From an uncultured Bacilli bacterium (lineage in GTDB: Bacteria; Bacillota_I; Bacilli_A; RF39; UBA660), in assembly GCA_934101595.1 (NCBI GenBank), contig CAKORR010000004.1:1-64000 (forward strand): a stretch of 64,000 nucleotides of DNA. The letters run 5' to 3'. This document shows positions 7,738-15,439 of this stretch, in pieces. The translations under genes and the position numbers were made by a program. Under the pieces are notes generated by a model. The model was given only the letters and a program-made list of their open reading frames with translations, was not told where the DNA came from and did not search any database. Within the stretch, counting starts at the first letter, position 1. Every line of letters starts with the position of its first letter.

Positions 7738-8460
7738 TTGTTAGAAAACTTAAAAAGAGCGTTTTTGGAATACCAAAAATATCTTGCTGAAAGAGAAGTT
7801 GTTTTAGAAAATGCCAAGAAAGAAGAAGAAATTTTAAAAAGAAGACATTTAGAGGCAACTAAAAGCCTAAATGAAGAATATGATTTACTTACTTCGAAAC
7901 TTAAAGAGGAAAATCAAAGTAAATTAAATATCATAGAAGAAAAGTATCGAAATTTAATTCATTTTAAAGAAGAGTTAACAATTAACATAATGAAAAATTC
8001 TAGTTTTTGGGCGTATAAAATTGGCAAAGCGATAGCCGCGTTAATTAGTGCTTTTGAGGGAAAAGAATATAATTATCTTGAAGGCTATTTGGTTATATCG
8101 TTTATAGATTATGATGAGTGTTATGCTGATGCTGTTGATGCAACTTACAGAGCTGGTTTAATTACAACCTCAAATAATTTTTATTTAAAAAATGGTGTTG
8201 TTTTATATCCTTCGGATAATATAACTGATCATGTTAATGAGGGTGATATTTTATTATATTGTTTCTCTAAGCCTATAAAAAAGATTGAATTATATGATCG
8301 CAATGGTAAGTTCTTACTTGATGAAAAGTATCCGTATATTAAAGATTTTATTGATATTTTGATAACAAAAAGAATGGATAATAAAGATTTTGACATTGAT
8401 GAGGAACTTAATAATTTCATATCTGAAAATGAACAAAAACTTAAAAGAATCAAAAAATAA
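7738..8460 (+). CDS. Coiled-coil protein of unknown function (C1 copy)
   Basis: About 240 residues. The first 90 form a strongly charged coiled coil (Lys/Glu-rich, LNEEYDLLTSKLKEENQ). The rest is a mixed alpha/beta domain beginning IGKAIAALISAFEGKEY and ending with KRMDNKDFDIDEELNNF. I chose TTG 7738, since AAGGAAGG precedes it by about eight bases and the aligned ATG of the C2 copy has become TTA here; GTG 7729 abuts the ribosome site. No family recognised. It is the first gene of the element in both copies, so it belongs to the conserved cargo rather than to chance flanking DNA. Confidence 0.7.
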   Translation: MLENLKRAFLEYQKYLAEREVVLENAKKEEEILKRRHLEATKSLNEEYDLLTSKLKEENQSKLNIIEEKYRNLIHFKEELTINIMKNSSFWAYKIGKAIAALISAFEGKEYNYLEGYLVISFIDYDECYADAVDATYRAGLITTSNNFYLKNGVVLYPSDNITDHVNEGDILLYCFSKPIKKIELYDRNGKFLLDEKYPYIKDFIDILITKRMDNKDFDIDEELNNFISENEQKLKRIKK

Positions 8461-8528
8461 ATTTGAAGAGAGAACAATATGTTCTTTCTTTTTCTTGTAT
8501 GATATAGTAATCACAAAATACAACTTAG

Positions 8529-8575
8529 ACATGAATATGATAAATTAAAGAATATTTTAGAAAAAGAGGAAAAAT
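8529..8575 (+). pseudogene. Stub of the CYTH gene deleted in element C1
   Basis: About 15 codons (HEYDKLKNILEKEE) correspond to residues 14-28 of the CYTH gene in C2 (DYETLKNVLEKKG). The sequence then jumps straight to the Nudix start, showing an internal deletion of most of the gene. Confidence 0.55.
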
Positions 8576-8578
8576 CAT

Positions 8579-8974
8579 ATGAAAACGGAAATTATTGTTA
8601 CTGGTATTTTAAAATCCAAAGATGAGTTTTTAATAGTGAAGAGGAGTGAAGATGATTTAAAATATCCAGGAGAATGGGAATTTCCAGGAGGACATTTAGA
8701 GTTTGGTGAAACACTTAAAGAAGGGTTAAAAAGAGAACTAAACGAAGAGATAGGCTTCATAGCTGAATTTACGCCGGTTATAACACACTATAGTGATTCT
8801 ATAATAGAAGTAAATGGTGAAATGATCTATGAATTAGAAATCGACTTTTATATTGAAATAACAAAAGATAATTTAAATATACAATTAAGTAATGAACATG
8901 TAGAGTATAAATGGGTAAAGAAAAATTCACGCTATTTAGATCAATATATTAAAAATAAATTAAAAGGTATATAG
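8579..8974 (+). CDS. Nudix hydrolase (C1 copy)
   Basis: A 131-residue single-domain Nudix protein. The Nudix box at residues 39-61 has the GX5EX7REUXEEXGU form, with GGHLEFGETLKEG followed by RELNEEIGF. Family members hydrolyse nucleoside diphosphates linked to another group, often damaged or signalling nucleotides; the substrate here is unknown. By eye it is about 84% identical to the copy at 11382, and all metal-binding Glu residues are kept, so it may still be active although the surrounding element has decayed. The start ATG at 8580 has AAAGAGGAAAA just upstream. Confidence 0.88.
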   Translation: MKTEIIVTGILKSKDEFLIVKRSEDDLKYPGEWEFPGGHLEFGETLKEGLKRELNEEIGFIAEFTPVITHYSDSIIEVNGEMIYELEIDFYIEITKDNLNIQLSNEHVEYKWVKKNSRYLDQYIKNKLKGI

Positions 8975-9045
8975 CTTTATGGTTAATATGTATTCTATAT
9001 ATATTGATATGAGAACATATTATAAAAATAATTTATCGATAACTT
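8975..9045 (+). pseudogene. Remnant of the kinase-like gene in element C1
   Basis: TATGGTTAATATGTATTCTAT and following bases match the codons for MVNMYSIQI near the end of the kinase gene of C2 (about 12629). The remainder of that gene is missing, so C1 lost about 0.9 kb here. Confidence 0.6.
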
Positions 9046-9106
9046 TGAAGAAATTTAAAGTTCTTTTTTTATAATGAAAATAGACTTAAGAGAAAGGATA
9101 GATGAT

Positions 9107-9241
9107 ATGATATCTTTAAATGAAGTTTCCTCTAAGGCTATTAAATTAGAAGTAATCATAAAATTAATGAGATATTTAAAAAGAAAAAATGCTATTGATG
9201 ATAGACTCTACGATAGTTGTGTAGATAAATTAATGTCGTAA
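9107..9241 (+). CDS. Small ORF upstream of truncated recombinase (C1 copy)
   Basis: 44 residues (MISLNEVSSKAIKLEV...), nearly identical to the 52-residue copy at 12890. A single change turns TCG AAA into TCG TAA and removes the last eight residues (KLEKENLL in the other copy). It has the helical, LYDSCVDKL-type end that resembles a SHOCT-like motif. Confidence 0.5.
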   Translation: MISLNEVSSKAIKLEVIIKLMRYLKRKNAIDDRLYDSCVDKLMS

Positions 9242-9280
9242 CTTGAAAAAGAAAAGCTCTTATAAAATAAAGGAGGCATA

Positions 9281-9876
9281 ATGGATTTATATACAATTAG
9301 AAACAAAATTATGAATGGCAAATCAATTCAAGAACTAAATTTAAGAGTATGCTTTTATGCCCGGGTATCAACAGAAAAAGACGAACAACTACATTCATTA
9401 AAAGCCCAAATAAACTTTTTTAATGATTATATTAGTAAGAATCCTAATTGGAAATTTGTGGATTCATATATTGATGAAGGATTAAGTGGCACCAGAGTTA
9501 ATAAACGTGAACAATTTTTAAAAATGATTAACGATGCTAAAAAAAACAAGTTGATTTAATAAATGAAGATTTAGTTATTTACCAAAGTAAAATGAACGAA
9601 TTAAAAAATAATAAGAAAGATAAGAATTATATAGAAAATAAAATTAATGAAATTAAAATTTTATTAGAAAAATGCTTAGATGATGATAAATGTTATAGTG
9701 ATGTATTTAATGAAATAATAGATAGAATAATAGTTTATAAAGAAAGTGAAAAACAAATTAAATTAGATATTTTTATTAAGACAGGAGAAAGTGTAAATAC
9801 ACTTTCTAATAATTTAGGTAAAAAGTTTCATTTATTAGACCCCGTTACATCTTACAGTCTAGTAAATGATACTTAA
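9281..9876 (+). pseudogene. Serine recombinase with large internal deletion (C1 copy)
   Basis: The first 90 residues, including the catalytic RVSTEK serine, are identical to the intact recombinase at 13064. At about 9550 the frame jumps, with the loss of roughly 1 kb and a one-base shift, to the coiled-coil and C-terminal part (NEIKILLEKCL, then GKKFHLLD). The first frame therefore stops after 92 residues; a second frame open from 9592 codes only the tail. The recombinase and zinc-ribbon domains are missing, so it cannot act as an integrase. A ribosome site (AAAGGAGG) is kept, so the N-terminal piece could still be made. Confidence 0.85.
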
Positions 9877-9965
9877 ATGTATCAATTTTTTTTATATAAT
9901 CTATAGAAAAAATATATTATAAAAATATAAATAATTATGTTATTCTTTAATTAAAGGAGGGTGAA
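9847..9965 (+). repeat. Direct repeat / central attachment region (copy 2)
   Basis: Second copy of the repeat at 7615-7733, marking the joint between C1 and C2. The core AGTC is at 9856-9859. Its left side (GACCCCGTTACATCTTACAGTC) also resembles the right end of C2 (GGCTCCGATACAACAAATAGTC). Confidence 0.8.
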
Positions 9966-9971
9966 TTTCTC

Positions 9972-10691
9972 ATGGAAAGCCTAAAAAAAATTAATATAGA
10001 ATATCAAGAATATTTGGCAGAAAAAGATAGTGTTTGTAAAACTATTCAGAAGGAAAAGGATATTTTAACGAAAAGATATAAAGAGGCGGTTGAAAGTCTA
10101 AATGAAAAATATGATTTACTTTTTTCGGAAATTGAAAAAGAAAAACGAAGCAAATTAGATCTAATAGAAGAAAAATATCAAAATCTAATTCGTTCTAAAG
10201 AAGAATTAAGAATTAACATAAGTAATCATTCTACATTTACGACAGATAAAATCGGCAAAGTAATAGCTACATTAATTAGTGCTTTTGAAGAAAAAGAATA
10301 CCATTATTTTGAACGCCCTTTTGTTATATCGTTTATAGATTTTGAAGAACAGTACCCCGTTAGAGAAGATATAACTTACAGAGCTGGATTAATTACAACC
10401 TCCAATAATTTTTATTTAAAGAATGGTGTTGTTTTATATTCTCGGGATAAAATAACTGATCTACTTAATAGTAGGGATATTTTACTTTACTGTTTATCTG
10501 ATCCTATAACAAAGATCACATTATACGATTATAATGGTAACTTTTTACTTGATGAAAAATATCCATATGTTAAAGATTTTATTGATATTTTGATATCAAA
10601 AAGGATGGATAACAAAGATTTTAATATTGATGAAGAACTTAATAATTTCATATTTGAAAACAAACAAAACCTTAAAAGAGTTAAAAAATAA
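9972..10691 (+). CDS. Coiled-coil protein of unknown function (C2 copy)
   Basis: 239 residues, a clear homologue of the protein at 7738. It has an N-terminal charged coiled coil (about 1-85) and a conserved C-terminal domain with ITYRAGLITTSNNFYLKNG and DEKYPYVKDFIDILI. It starts at ATG with AAAGGAGGG eight bases before. The C-terminal half is much better conserved than the coiled coil, which suggests it is the functional part. I recognise no family, catalytic motif or membrane segment. A short terminator-like hairpin follows at about 10693. Confidence 0.8.
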   Translation: MESLKKINIEYQEYLAEKDSVCKTIQKEKDILTKRYKEAVESLNEKYDLLFSEIEKEKRSKLDLIEEKYQNLIRSKEELRINISNHSTFTTDKIGKVIATLISAFEEKEYHYFERPFVISFIDFEEQYPVREDITYRAGLITTSNNFYLKNGVVLYSRDKITDLLNSRDILLYCLSDPITKITLYDYNGNFLLDEKYPYVKDFIDILISKRMDNKDFNIDEELNNFIFENKQNLKRVKK

Positions 10692-10692
10692 A

Positions 10693-10728
10693 TTGAAAGA
10701 AGGATGTAGATATTCTTTTTTTTCTTTG
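10693..10728 (+). terminator. Possible terminator
   Basis: AAGAAGGAT/ATATTCTT pairing followed by an eight-T run after the coiled-coil gene. The equivalent gene at 7738 is followed by a similar hairpin (GAGAGAAC...GTTCTTTC, about 8467-8496). Confidence 0.45.
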
Positions 10729-10791
10729 TGTGATATAATAATTATGAGATGCTACTTAGATATGATAATTAATATGGGAGAAAATTAATTT

Positions 10792-11385
10792 ATGAAAGAA
10801 GAAATGGAAATTACTGTTAAGGTAACTACTGATTATGAAACATTAAAGAATGTTTTAGAAAAAAAGGGCTTTTCAATTAAAGAAGAATATGAACTTAATG
10901 ATATTTACATGATAGAAAAAAATATTTCTCTGCGTGAATTAAGTAAGTTAGAAGTACTAAAAAAGTGTATATTAGTGAGAGATATTATTGGTGTAAAAAA
11001 AGTACTTCTATATAAATACAAAGAGTATTTAGAAAACGGAGACATTAAAAGGCAAGGTAAAATTGAATGCCCGATTTTAGATATCCAGAAAGCTGTACTT
11101 TTTATGGAAGCAATTTTTTATAAAACGTTATTTAAAATACATGATAAATGTATAGTTTTTGCAAATAATGAGACCGAGTTAGTTGTTCAATTAGTAAATA
11201 ATAAATATATTTTTATTGAGCTAGAGAATACGTGCCAATATGTAAAAAAAACATATAATTCTATTTTAGAAATGAAAGAAGAACTGCAAAAATATAATTT
11301 GCCAATTGATGAAACAAATTATTTTGTTAAAAAAGCGGAAATTATGCTCGAAGAAGTTTTAAAAAAAGGGGAAATTGTTAAGTGA
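10792..11385 (+). CDS. CYTH-like domain protein
   Basis: 197 residues with a CYTH-like plan: an early charged beta strand (MEITVKVTTDYETLKNVL), a central KVLLYKYKEYLENGDIKRQGK segment with alternating charged residues, NETELVVQLVNNKYIFIELE, and a C-terminal helix. The ExExK signature reads E-I-T-V-K, so triphosphate-tunnel chemistry is likely for the fold but not proven here. Its TGA overlaps the GTG start of the Nudix gene by four bases, which indicates translational coupling and a shared task, plausibly handling of a nucleotide or polyphosphate compound. The same gene in element C1 is deleted to a stub. Confidence 0.6.
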   Translation: MKEEMEITVKVTTDYETLKNVLEKKGFSIKEEYELNDIYMIEKNISLRELSKLEVLKKCILVRDIIGVKKVLLYKYKEYLENGDIKRQGKIECPILDIQKAVLFMEAIFYKTLFKIHDKCIVFANNETELVVQLVNNKYIFIELENTCQYVKKTYNSILEMKEELQKYNLPIDETNYFVKKAEIMLEEVLKKGEIVK

Positions 11386-11777
11386 AAACAGAAATTATTG
11401 TTACGGGTATTTTAAAATGTAAAGATGAATTTTTAATTGTGAAAAGAAGTGATAATGATTTAAAATATCCAGGGGCATGGGAATTTCCGGGAGGACACTT
11501 AGAGTTTGGCGAAACCCTTAAAGAAGGACTAAAAAGAGAACTAAATGAAGAAGTAGGCTTCATAGATGAATTTATTCCGGTTATAACGCACTATAGTGAT
11601 TCTATAATAGAAGAAGATGGTGAAATAGTCCATGAATTAGAAATTGACTTTTATATTGAAGTAGCAAAAGAAAAATTAAATATACAGTTAAGTAGTGAAC
11701 ACGTGGAGTATAAATGGGTAAAAAAAGATTCACGTTATTTAGATCAATATATTAAAAATAAAGTTGAACGTATATAG
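11382..11777 (+). CDS. Nudix hydrolase (C2 copy)
   Basis: 131 residues with a complete Nudix box (GGHLEFGETLKEG, then RELNEEVGF). It starts at GTG 11382, overlapping the CYTH stop; no ATG is available at the position equivalent to the C1 copy, whose ATG aligns here. The compact single-domain form gives no substrate clue. It is followed by the kinase-like gene, whose start at 11791 lies 13 bases after the stop, so CYTH, Nudix and kinase form one tight operon. Confidence 0.9.
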   Translation: MKTEIIVTGILKCKDEFLIVKRSDNDLKYPGAWEFPGGHLEFGETLKEGLKRELNEEVGFIDEFIPVITHYSDSIIEEDGEIVHELEIDFYIEVAKEKLNIQLSSEHVEYKWVKKDSRYLDQYIKNKVERI

Positions 11778-11790
11778 TTTTGGAGAATTT

Positions 11791-12813
11791 ATGTTAAATG
11801 ATTTTTCGATTAGTAAAGAAATGGTAAAAAAGATTTTAAAAGATAATTATGACATTTTAACTAGCAGCGTAGAAATAATAAATAGAGGTAGTGCCAATAT
11901 ATTCTTAATAAATAAAAATGAATATATTTTAAAAGAATTTCAACTTAAATATGAATCTCAAGATATTATAAAAGAAGTAAAAATATTAGAACATTTAAAA
12001 ATAGATGGAATAAATGTTCCAGAATATATAAAGACAAAAGAAGGAAAATATTATTTTTTGCATGAGAAACATATTGTGATTCTTGAAAAATATATTGAAG
12101 GAGAAACAATAAAAAGAAATACTGCTAATAAGAGCTTGCTTATTTCATCTGCTTGTTATCTAGGTAAAATAATAAAAAGTTTACAAACACTTTCATTTTC
12201 TTTACCTGTAAATAAAATAAATGAAATTATGTCAGTTACTAAAATAAATGAAGGTATAGCAAAAATTGATGCTCTTTTAAAAAAAGTACCACGTAATATT
12301 TATCCTAATATTTATGAGGATTTAGATGATAAAAAAAATATTTTACAGGGATTTAAAAACTTAAATTTTGATAATTTTTCTAAAGTTACTATTATGAATA
12401 CTCATGGTGATTATGGTATAGAGCAATTAATCATTAAGAATCATAAAATAAAGGCAGTCTTAGATTTTGCTAGTGCTTCTAAAATGCCAATAATTTGGGA
12501 AATAATTAGATCTTATAGTTACATAGACTCTAAAGCTAAAGAGGGAATAATAAATATATCTAATCTAATTATGTATGTATGTGCTTTTTCAAAATACGTA
12601 AAATTAAATTATTATGATCTTTTATACATGGTTAATATGTATTCTATTCAAATTGCTATGAGTACATATGGATACAAAGAATATATAAATGATAATGCAA
12701 ATAAAGAACTACTTAATTTTGCAGTTTTTAGAACTAAATTATTAAAAAATATGGTTGCCAATGAAAAGAATATAACTTCAGCTTTAATAAATAATGTCAA
12801 CTATCAAAACTAG
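11791..12813 (+). CDS. APH/choline-kinase-like phosphotransferase
   Basis: About 340 residues with the aminoglycoside-phosphotransferase kinase fold: an N-lobe with INRGSANIFLI and the ATP-binding Lys in EYILKEFQ, hinge region ILEKYIEGE, catalytic loop NTHGDYGIEQLII and metal-binding LDFASAS. The usual catalytic-loop Asn (HGDxxxxN) is replaced by Gln here, and the substrate is not evident. The family phosphorylates small molecules (antibiotics, choline, sugars) and includes spore-coat CotS proteins. I chose ATG 11791, preceded by TTTGGAGAA; a TTG at 11764 would overlap the Nudix gene. Confidence 0.75.
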   Translation: MLNDFSISKEMVKKILKDNYDILTSSVEIINRGSANIFLINKNEYILKEFQLKYESQDIIKEVKILEHLKIDGINVPEYIKTKEGKYYFLHEKHIVILEKYIEGETIKRNTANKSLLISSACYLGKIIKSLQTLSFSLPVNKINEIMSVTKINEGIAKIDALLKKVPRNIYPNIYEDLDDKKNILQGFKNLNFDNFSKVTIMNTHGDYGIEQLIIKNHKIKAVLDFASASKMPIIWEIIRSYSYIDSKAKEGIINISNLIMYVCAFSKYVKLNYYDLLYMVNMYSIQIAMSTYGYKEYINDNANKELLNFAVFRTKLLKNMVANEKNITSALINNVNYQN

Positions 12814-12889
12814 TAATCTAGAATTTTGAAGAAATTCAAAGTTCTTTTTTTTTATAAGGAAAATAGACTTAAGGGAAAGGATAAATGAT

Positions 12890-13048
12890 ATGATATCTTT
12901 AAATGAAGTTTCCTATAAGGCTATTAAATTTGAAGTAATTATAAAATTAATGAGATATTTAAAAAGAAAAAATGCTATTGATGATAGACTCTACAATAAT
13001 TGTGTAGATAAATTAATGTCGAAACTTGAAAAAGAAAATCTCTTATAA
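12890..13048 (+). CDS. Small ORF upstream of serine recombinase 3
   Basis: 52 residues (MISLNEVSYKAIKFEV...KLEKENLL), ending 15 bases before the recombinase start. It is the full-length version of the copy at 9107. The layout of one helix, a polar IDDRLYNNC turn and a second helix recalls SHOCT-like motifs. It is highly conserved between C1 and C2 although neighbouring genes have diverged, which suggests function. Confidence 0.55.
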   Translation: MISLNEVSYKAIKFEVIIKLMRYLKRKNAIDDRLYNNCVDKLMSKLEKENLL

Positions 13049-13063
13049 AATAAAGGAGGCATA

Positions 13064-14725
13064 ATGGATTTATATACAATTAGAAACAAAATTATGAATG
13101 GCAAATCAATTCAGGAATTAAATTTAAGAGTATGCTTTTATGCTCGGGTATCAACAGAAAAAGACGAACAACTACATTCATTAAAAGCCCAAATAAACTT
13201 TTTTAATGATTATATTAGTAAGAATCCTAATTGGAAATTTGTGGATTCATATATTGATGAAGGATTAAGTGGCACCAGAGTTAATAAACGTGAACAATTT
13301 TTAAAAATGATTAACGATGCTAAAAAAAATAAGTTTGATTTAATTTTAACAAAGGAAATATCACGATTTTCAAGAAACACTTTAGATAGTATTAAATATA
13401 CTCAAGATTTACTTTCTTACGGAGTGGGTGTCTATTTTTTAAATGATAACATAAATACAATTCTTCCCGATTCAGAACTTAGATTAACGCTTATGTCATC
13501 TATTGCTCAAGACGAGGTGAGAAAGTTATCTGAACGAGTTTCTTTTGGAATGAAAAGAAGCATCGAAAATGGTGTAGTACTAGGATGTTCAAATATTTAT
13601 GGGTACATTAAAGAAAAAGGAAAATTAGTTATTTTAGAAAAAGAAGCTGAGATGATTAGAATTATATTTGATAGATACGCTACCACAACGGATGGATTAT
13701 CAAAGCTATCACGTTATCTTTATGATTTGGGATATAAAAGTAAGTCTGGTAAAAAAATTGATGTAAGCATTCTAACTAGAATAATAAAAAATCCGAAATA
13801 TAAGGGATTTTATTGTGGGCATAAGTCAAAAATACTAGATTATCGCACTAAAAAAAAGAAAAACTTAGATATATCAGAGTGGGTCCTATATAAAGATGAA
13901 AAAAATGTTCCTCCTATCGTATCCGAAAAATTATGGGAAAGAGCAAATGATAAATTGAAAAAAAGGCAGGAAAGTTTTGCTAATAAATCAAATGATAAAA
14001 TAATTTTTCAAAATCGTTATACTTATTCTGGAAAAATATATTGTAAATGCCATAATCTTACTTATCATAGGTCATCATCAGGCAAAAGAAAAAACAATCC
14101 TGTATGGGAATGTCAAGAATATAGGCGTAATGGATTAAAAGGATGTAGTAACCCTCGAGTTTTTGAAAAAGAATTAGATATTCTTTTTAAAGCTCTATTT
14201 AATAAATTGCTTTTTAATGAAAATATTATTTTTAATGAAATTATAGAAGAATGTAAACAATATTTTTTAAAAAATAATAATGAATTAGAAATTAATAATT
14301 TAAAAGTAAAATTGCTAAATTTAGATAATAAAAAAAATAAGCTTCTAGAACTTGTTGTGGAAAATATTATATCTAAGGATGAATATAAAAAACAAATTAC
14401 TTTAATAAACGAAGAAAGTCGTAAGTATAAACGGGGTATAAATTACTTAAATGAGCAAATATTAAGTGATGAGTATATAAATAGTAAAATTAAGGAAATA
14501 AAAAGTTTGTTGCTAAAGGCGGTAGATGATAAAGAAACCTTTCAAGATCTTTTTAATGAATTAGTAGATAAAATAGTTGTAGATAAAAAAAGTCAATCAA
14601 AAGTAAATTTATCTATTATTTTAAAAAATGGTGAATTAGTAAATGCTTCTTCGGATATTAAGGGTAAAAAGTTTCATTTTATAGGCTCCGATACAACAAA
14701 TAGTCGGGGTATCTGCTGCAATTAA
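13064..14725 (+). CDS. Large serine recombinase 3 (element C2)
   Basis: 553 residues; intact large serine integrase. Catalytic Ser30 is in FYARVSTEK, with DEGLSGTRVNKR and SRFSRNTLDS; the recombinase domain contains NPKYKGFYCG; the zinc ribbon is YCKCHN...NNPVWECQEY; a coiled coil spans about 410-480. It starts at ATG behind AAAGGAGGC. The last codons run through the attachment core and into PBP DNA (TTNSRGICCN after KKFHFIG), so the exact C-terminus depends on the integration site; before integration it would differ. It is the only complete recombinase in the C1/C2 pair and the candidate for excising both. Confidence 0.93.
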   Translation: MDLYTIRNKIMNGKSIQELNLRVCFYARVSTEKDEQLHSLKAQINFFNDYISKNPNWKFVDSYIDEGLSGTRVNKREQFLKMINDAKKNKFDLILTKEISRFSRNTLDSIKYTQDLLSYGVGVYFLNDNINTILPDSELRLTLMSSIAQDEVRKLSERVSFGMKRSIENGVVLGCSNIYGYIKEKGKLVILEKEAEMIRIIFDRYATTTDGLSKLSRYLYDLGYKSKSGKKIDVSILTRIIKNPKYKGFYCGHKSKILDYRTKKKKNLDISEWVLYKDEKNVPPIVSEKLWERANDKLKKRQESFANKSNDKIIFQNRYTYSGKIYCKCHNLTYHRSSSGKRKNNPVWECQEYRRNGLKGCSNPRVFEKELDILFKALFNKLLFNENIIFNEIIEECKQYFLKNNNELEINNLKVKLLNLDNKKNKLLELVVENIISKDEYKKQITLINEESRKYKRGINYLNEQILSDEYINSKIKEIKSLLLKAVDDKETFQDLFNELVDKIVVDKKSQSKVNLSIILKNGELVNASSDIKGKKFHFIGSDTTNSRGICCN

Positions 14726-15356
14726 TGGTGGAAATCTTTATAAACCATACATAGTTAAAGAATTAATTGAAGAAGAAACTAAAACGGTAATAAAAAACGT
14801 TGATAAGACTAAAATTCGCAGTGTTATCACTCCTGAATCAAGTAAGTTAGTTAGATTTGCTTTAGAAAGCGTTGTAGCAAATGGATCTGGTAGAAATGCC
14901 TATATTGAAAATTATCGAGTAGGAGGAAAAACTGGTACCGCTCAAAAAGTTAATGAAGGAAAATATATGGTAGGGAATTATATTTTGTCATTTGTTGGCT
15001 TTTTACCCGCCGATGACCCTGAGGTAATTGTTTACGTTTCCGTTGATAATCCTAAAGGAGTAACTCAATATGGTGGTACAGTAGCAGCACCTATTGCTAA
15101 AAATATATTACAAACGGCAATATCGGTATTAGATATTTCGCCACGCACAGATGGCATGCCTAAAGAATATACTTATCTAGATAAACATTATTATACCGTA
15201 CCCAGAGTTATTGGAAGTAATTTAAAAGAAGCAAAAGAGGCATTAAAAGGTTTTAATGTTACTTATTCAGGAGAAGGAGAAAACGTTACATATCAGTCTC
15301 CAAAGGAAAATACTTATTTAGAAGAAGGAGGAACCGTAAAGTTGTTGCTGTCATAA
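14703..15356 (+). pseudogene. Division penicillin-binding protein, C-terminal fragment (KTG motif, PASTA)
   Basis: In frame from GTC 14703 the sequence reads VGVSAAINGGNLYKPYIVKE, then the KTG triad at 14938-14946 (GGKTGTAQKV), IVYVSVDNPKG, and a C-terminal PASTA domain of about 55 residues (YTVPRVIGSNLKEAKEALK). It is the end of the same class B PBP whose SxN part is at 7406-7627; the two pieces join in frame at GTC. A single PASTA repeat suits the Pbp2B/SpoVD branch. It sits directly before mraY and ftsW, the usual division-cluster order. Nothing upstream provides a start, so the fragment alone should not give a working enzyme. Confidence 0.9.
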
Positions 15357-15439
15357 TTTTTGTAAAGTAATGTCAAAATAACCGTATACAAATGAATAAA
15401 TATTTAAAAAGATGTATAATTTTATAGAAGAGGTGGAAT

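Larger units (their letters stand above)
7628..9859 (+). mobile_element. Decayed serine-recombinase element C1
   Basis: A 2.2 kb element bounded by AGTC at both ends. It has the same gene order as the intact neighbour C2: coiled-coil protein, (CYTH), Nudix, (kinase), small ORF, recombinase. The three bracketed or last genes have internal deletions that leave recognisable stubs. It probably cannot move without help from another recombinase. Confidence 0.75.
9860..14705 (+). mobile_element. Intact serine-recombinase element C2
   Basis: A 4.8 kb element with a complete recombinase at its right end. It carries a coiled-coil protein, CYTH, Nudix, a phosphotransferase-like protein, a small ORF and the integrase, and lies between AGTC cores at 9856 and 14702. 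Removing C1 and C2 together rejoins the PBP frame exactly. Confidence 0.8.

Noticed and set aside
668..14725. Prophage
   Set aside because: Large serine integrases occur in phages, but no capsid, terminase, portal, tail or lysis genes are visible; the elements are short and carry unrelated cargo.
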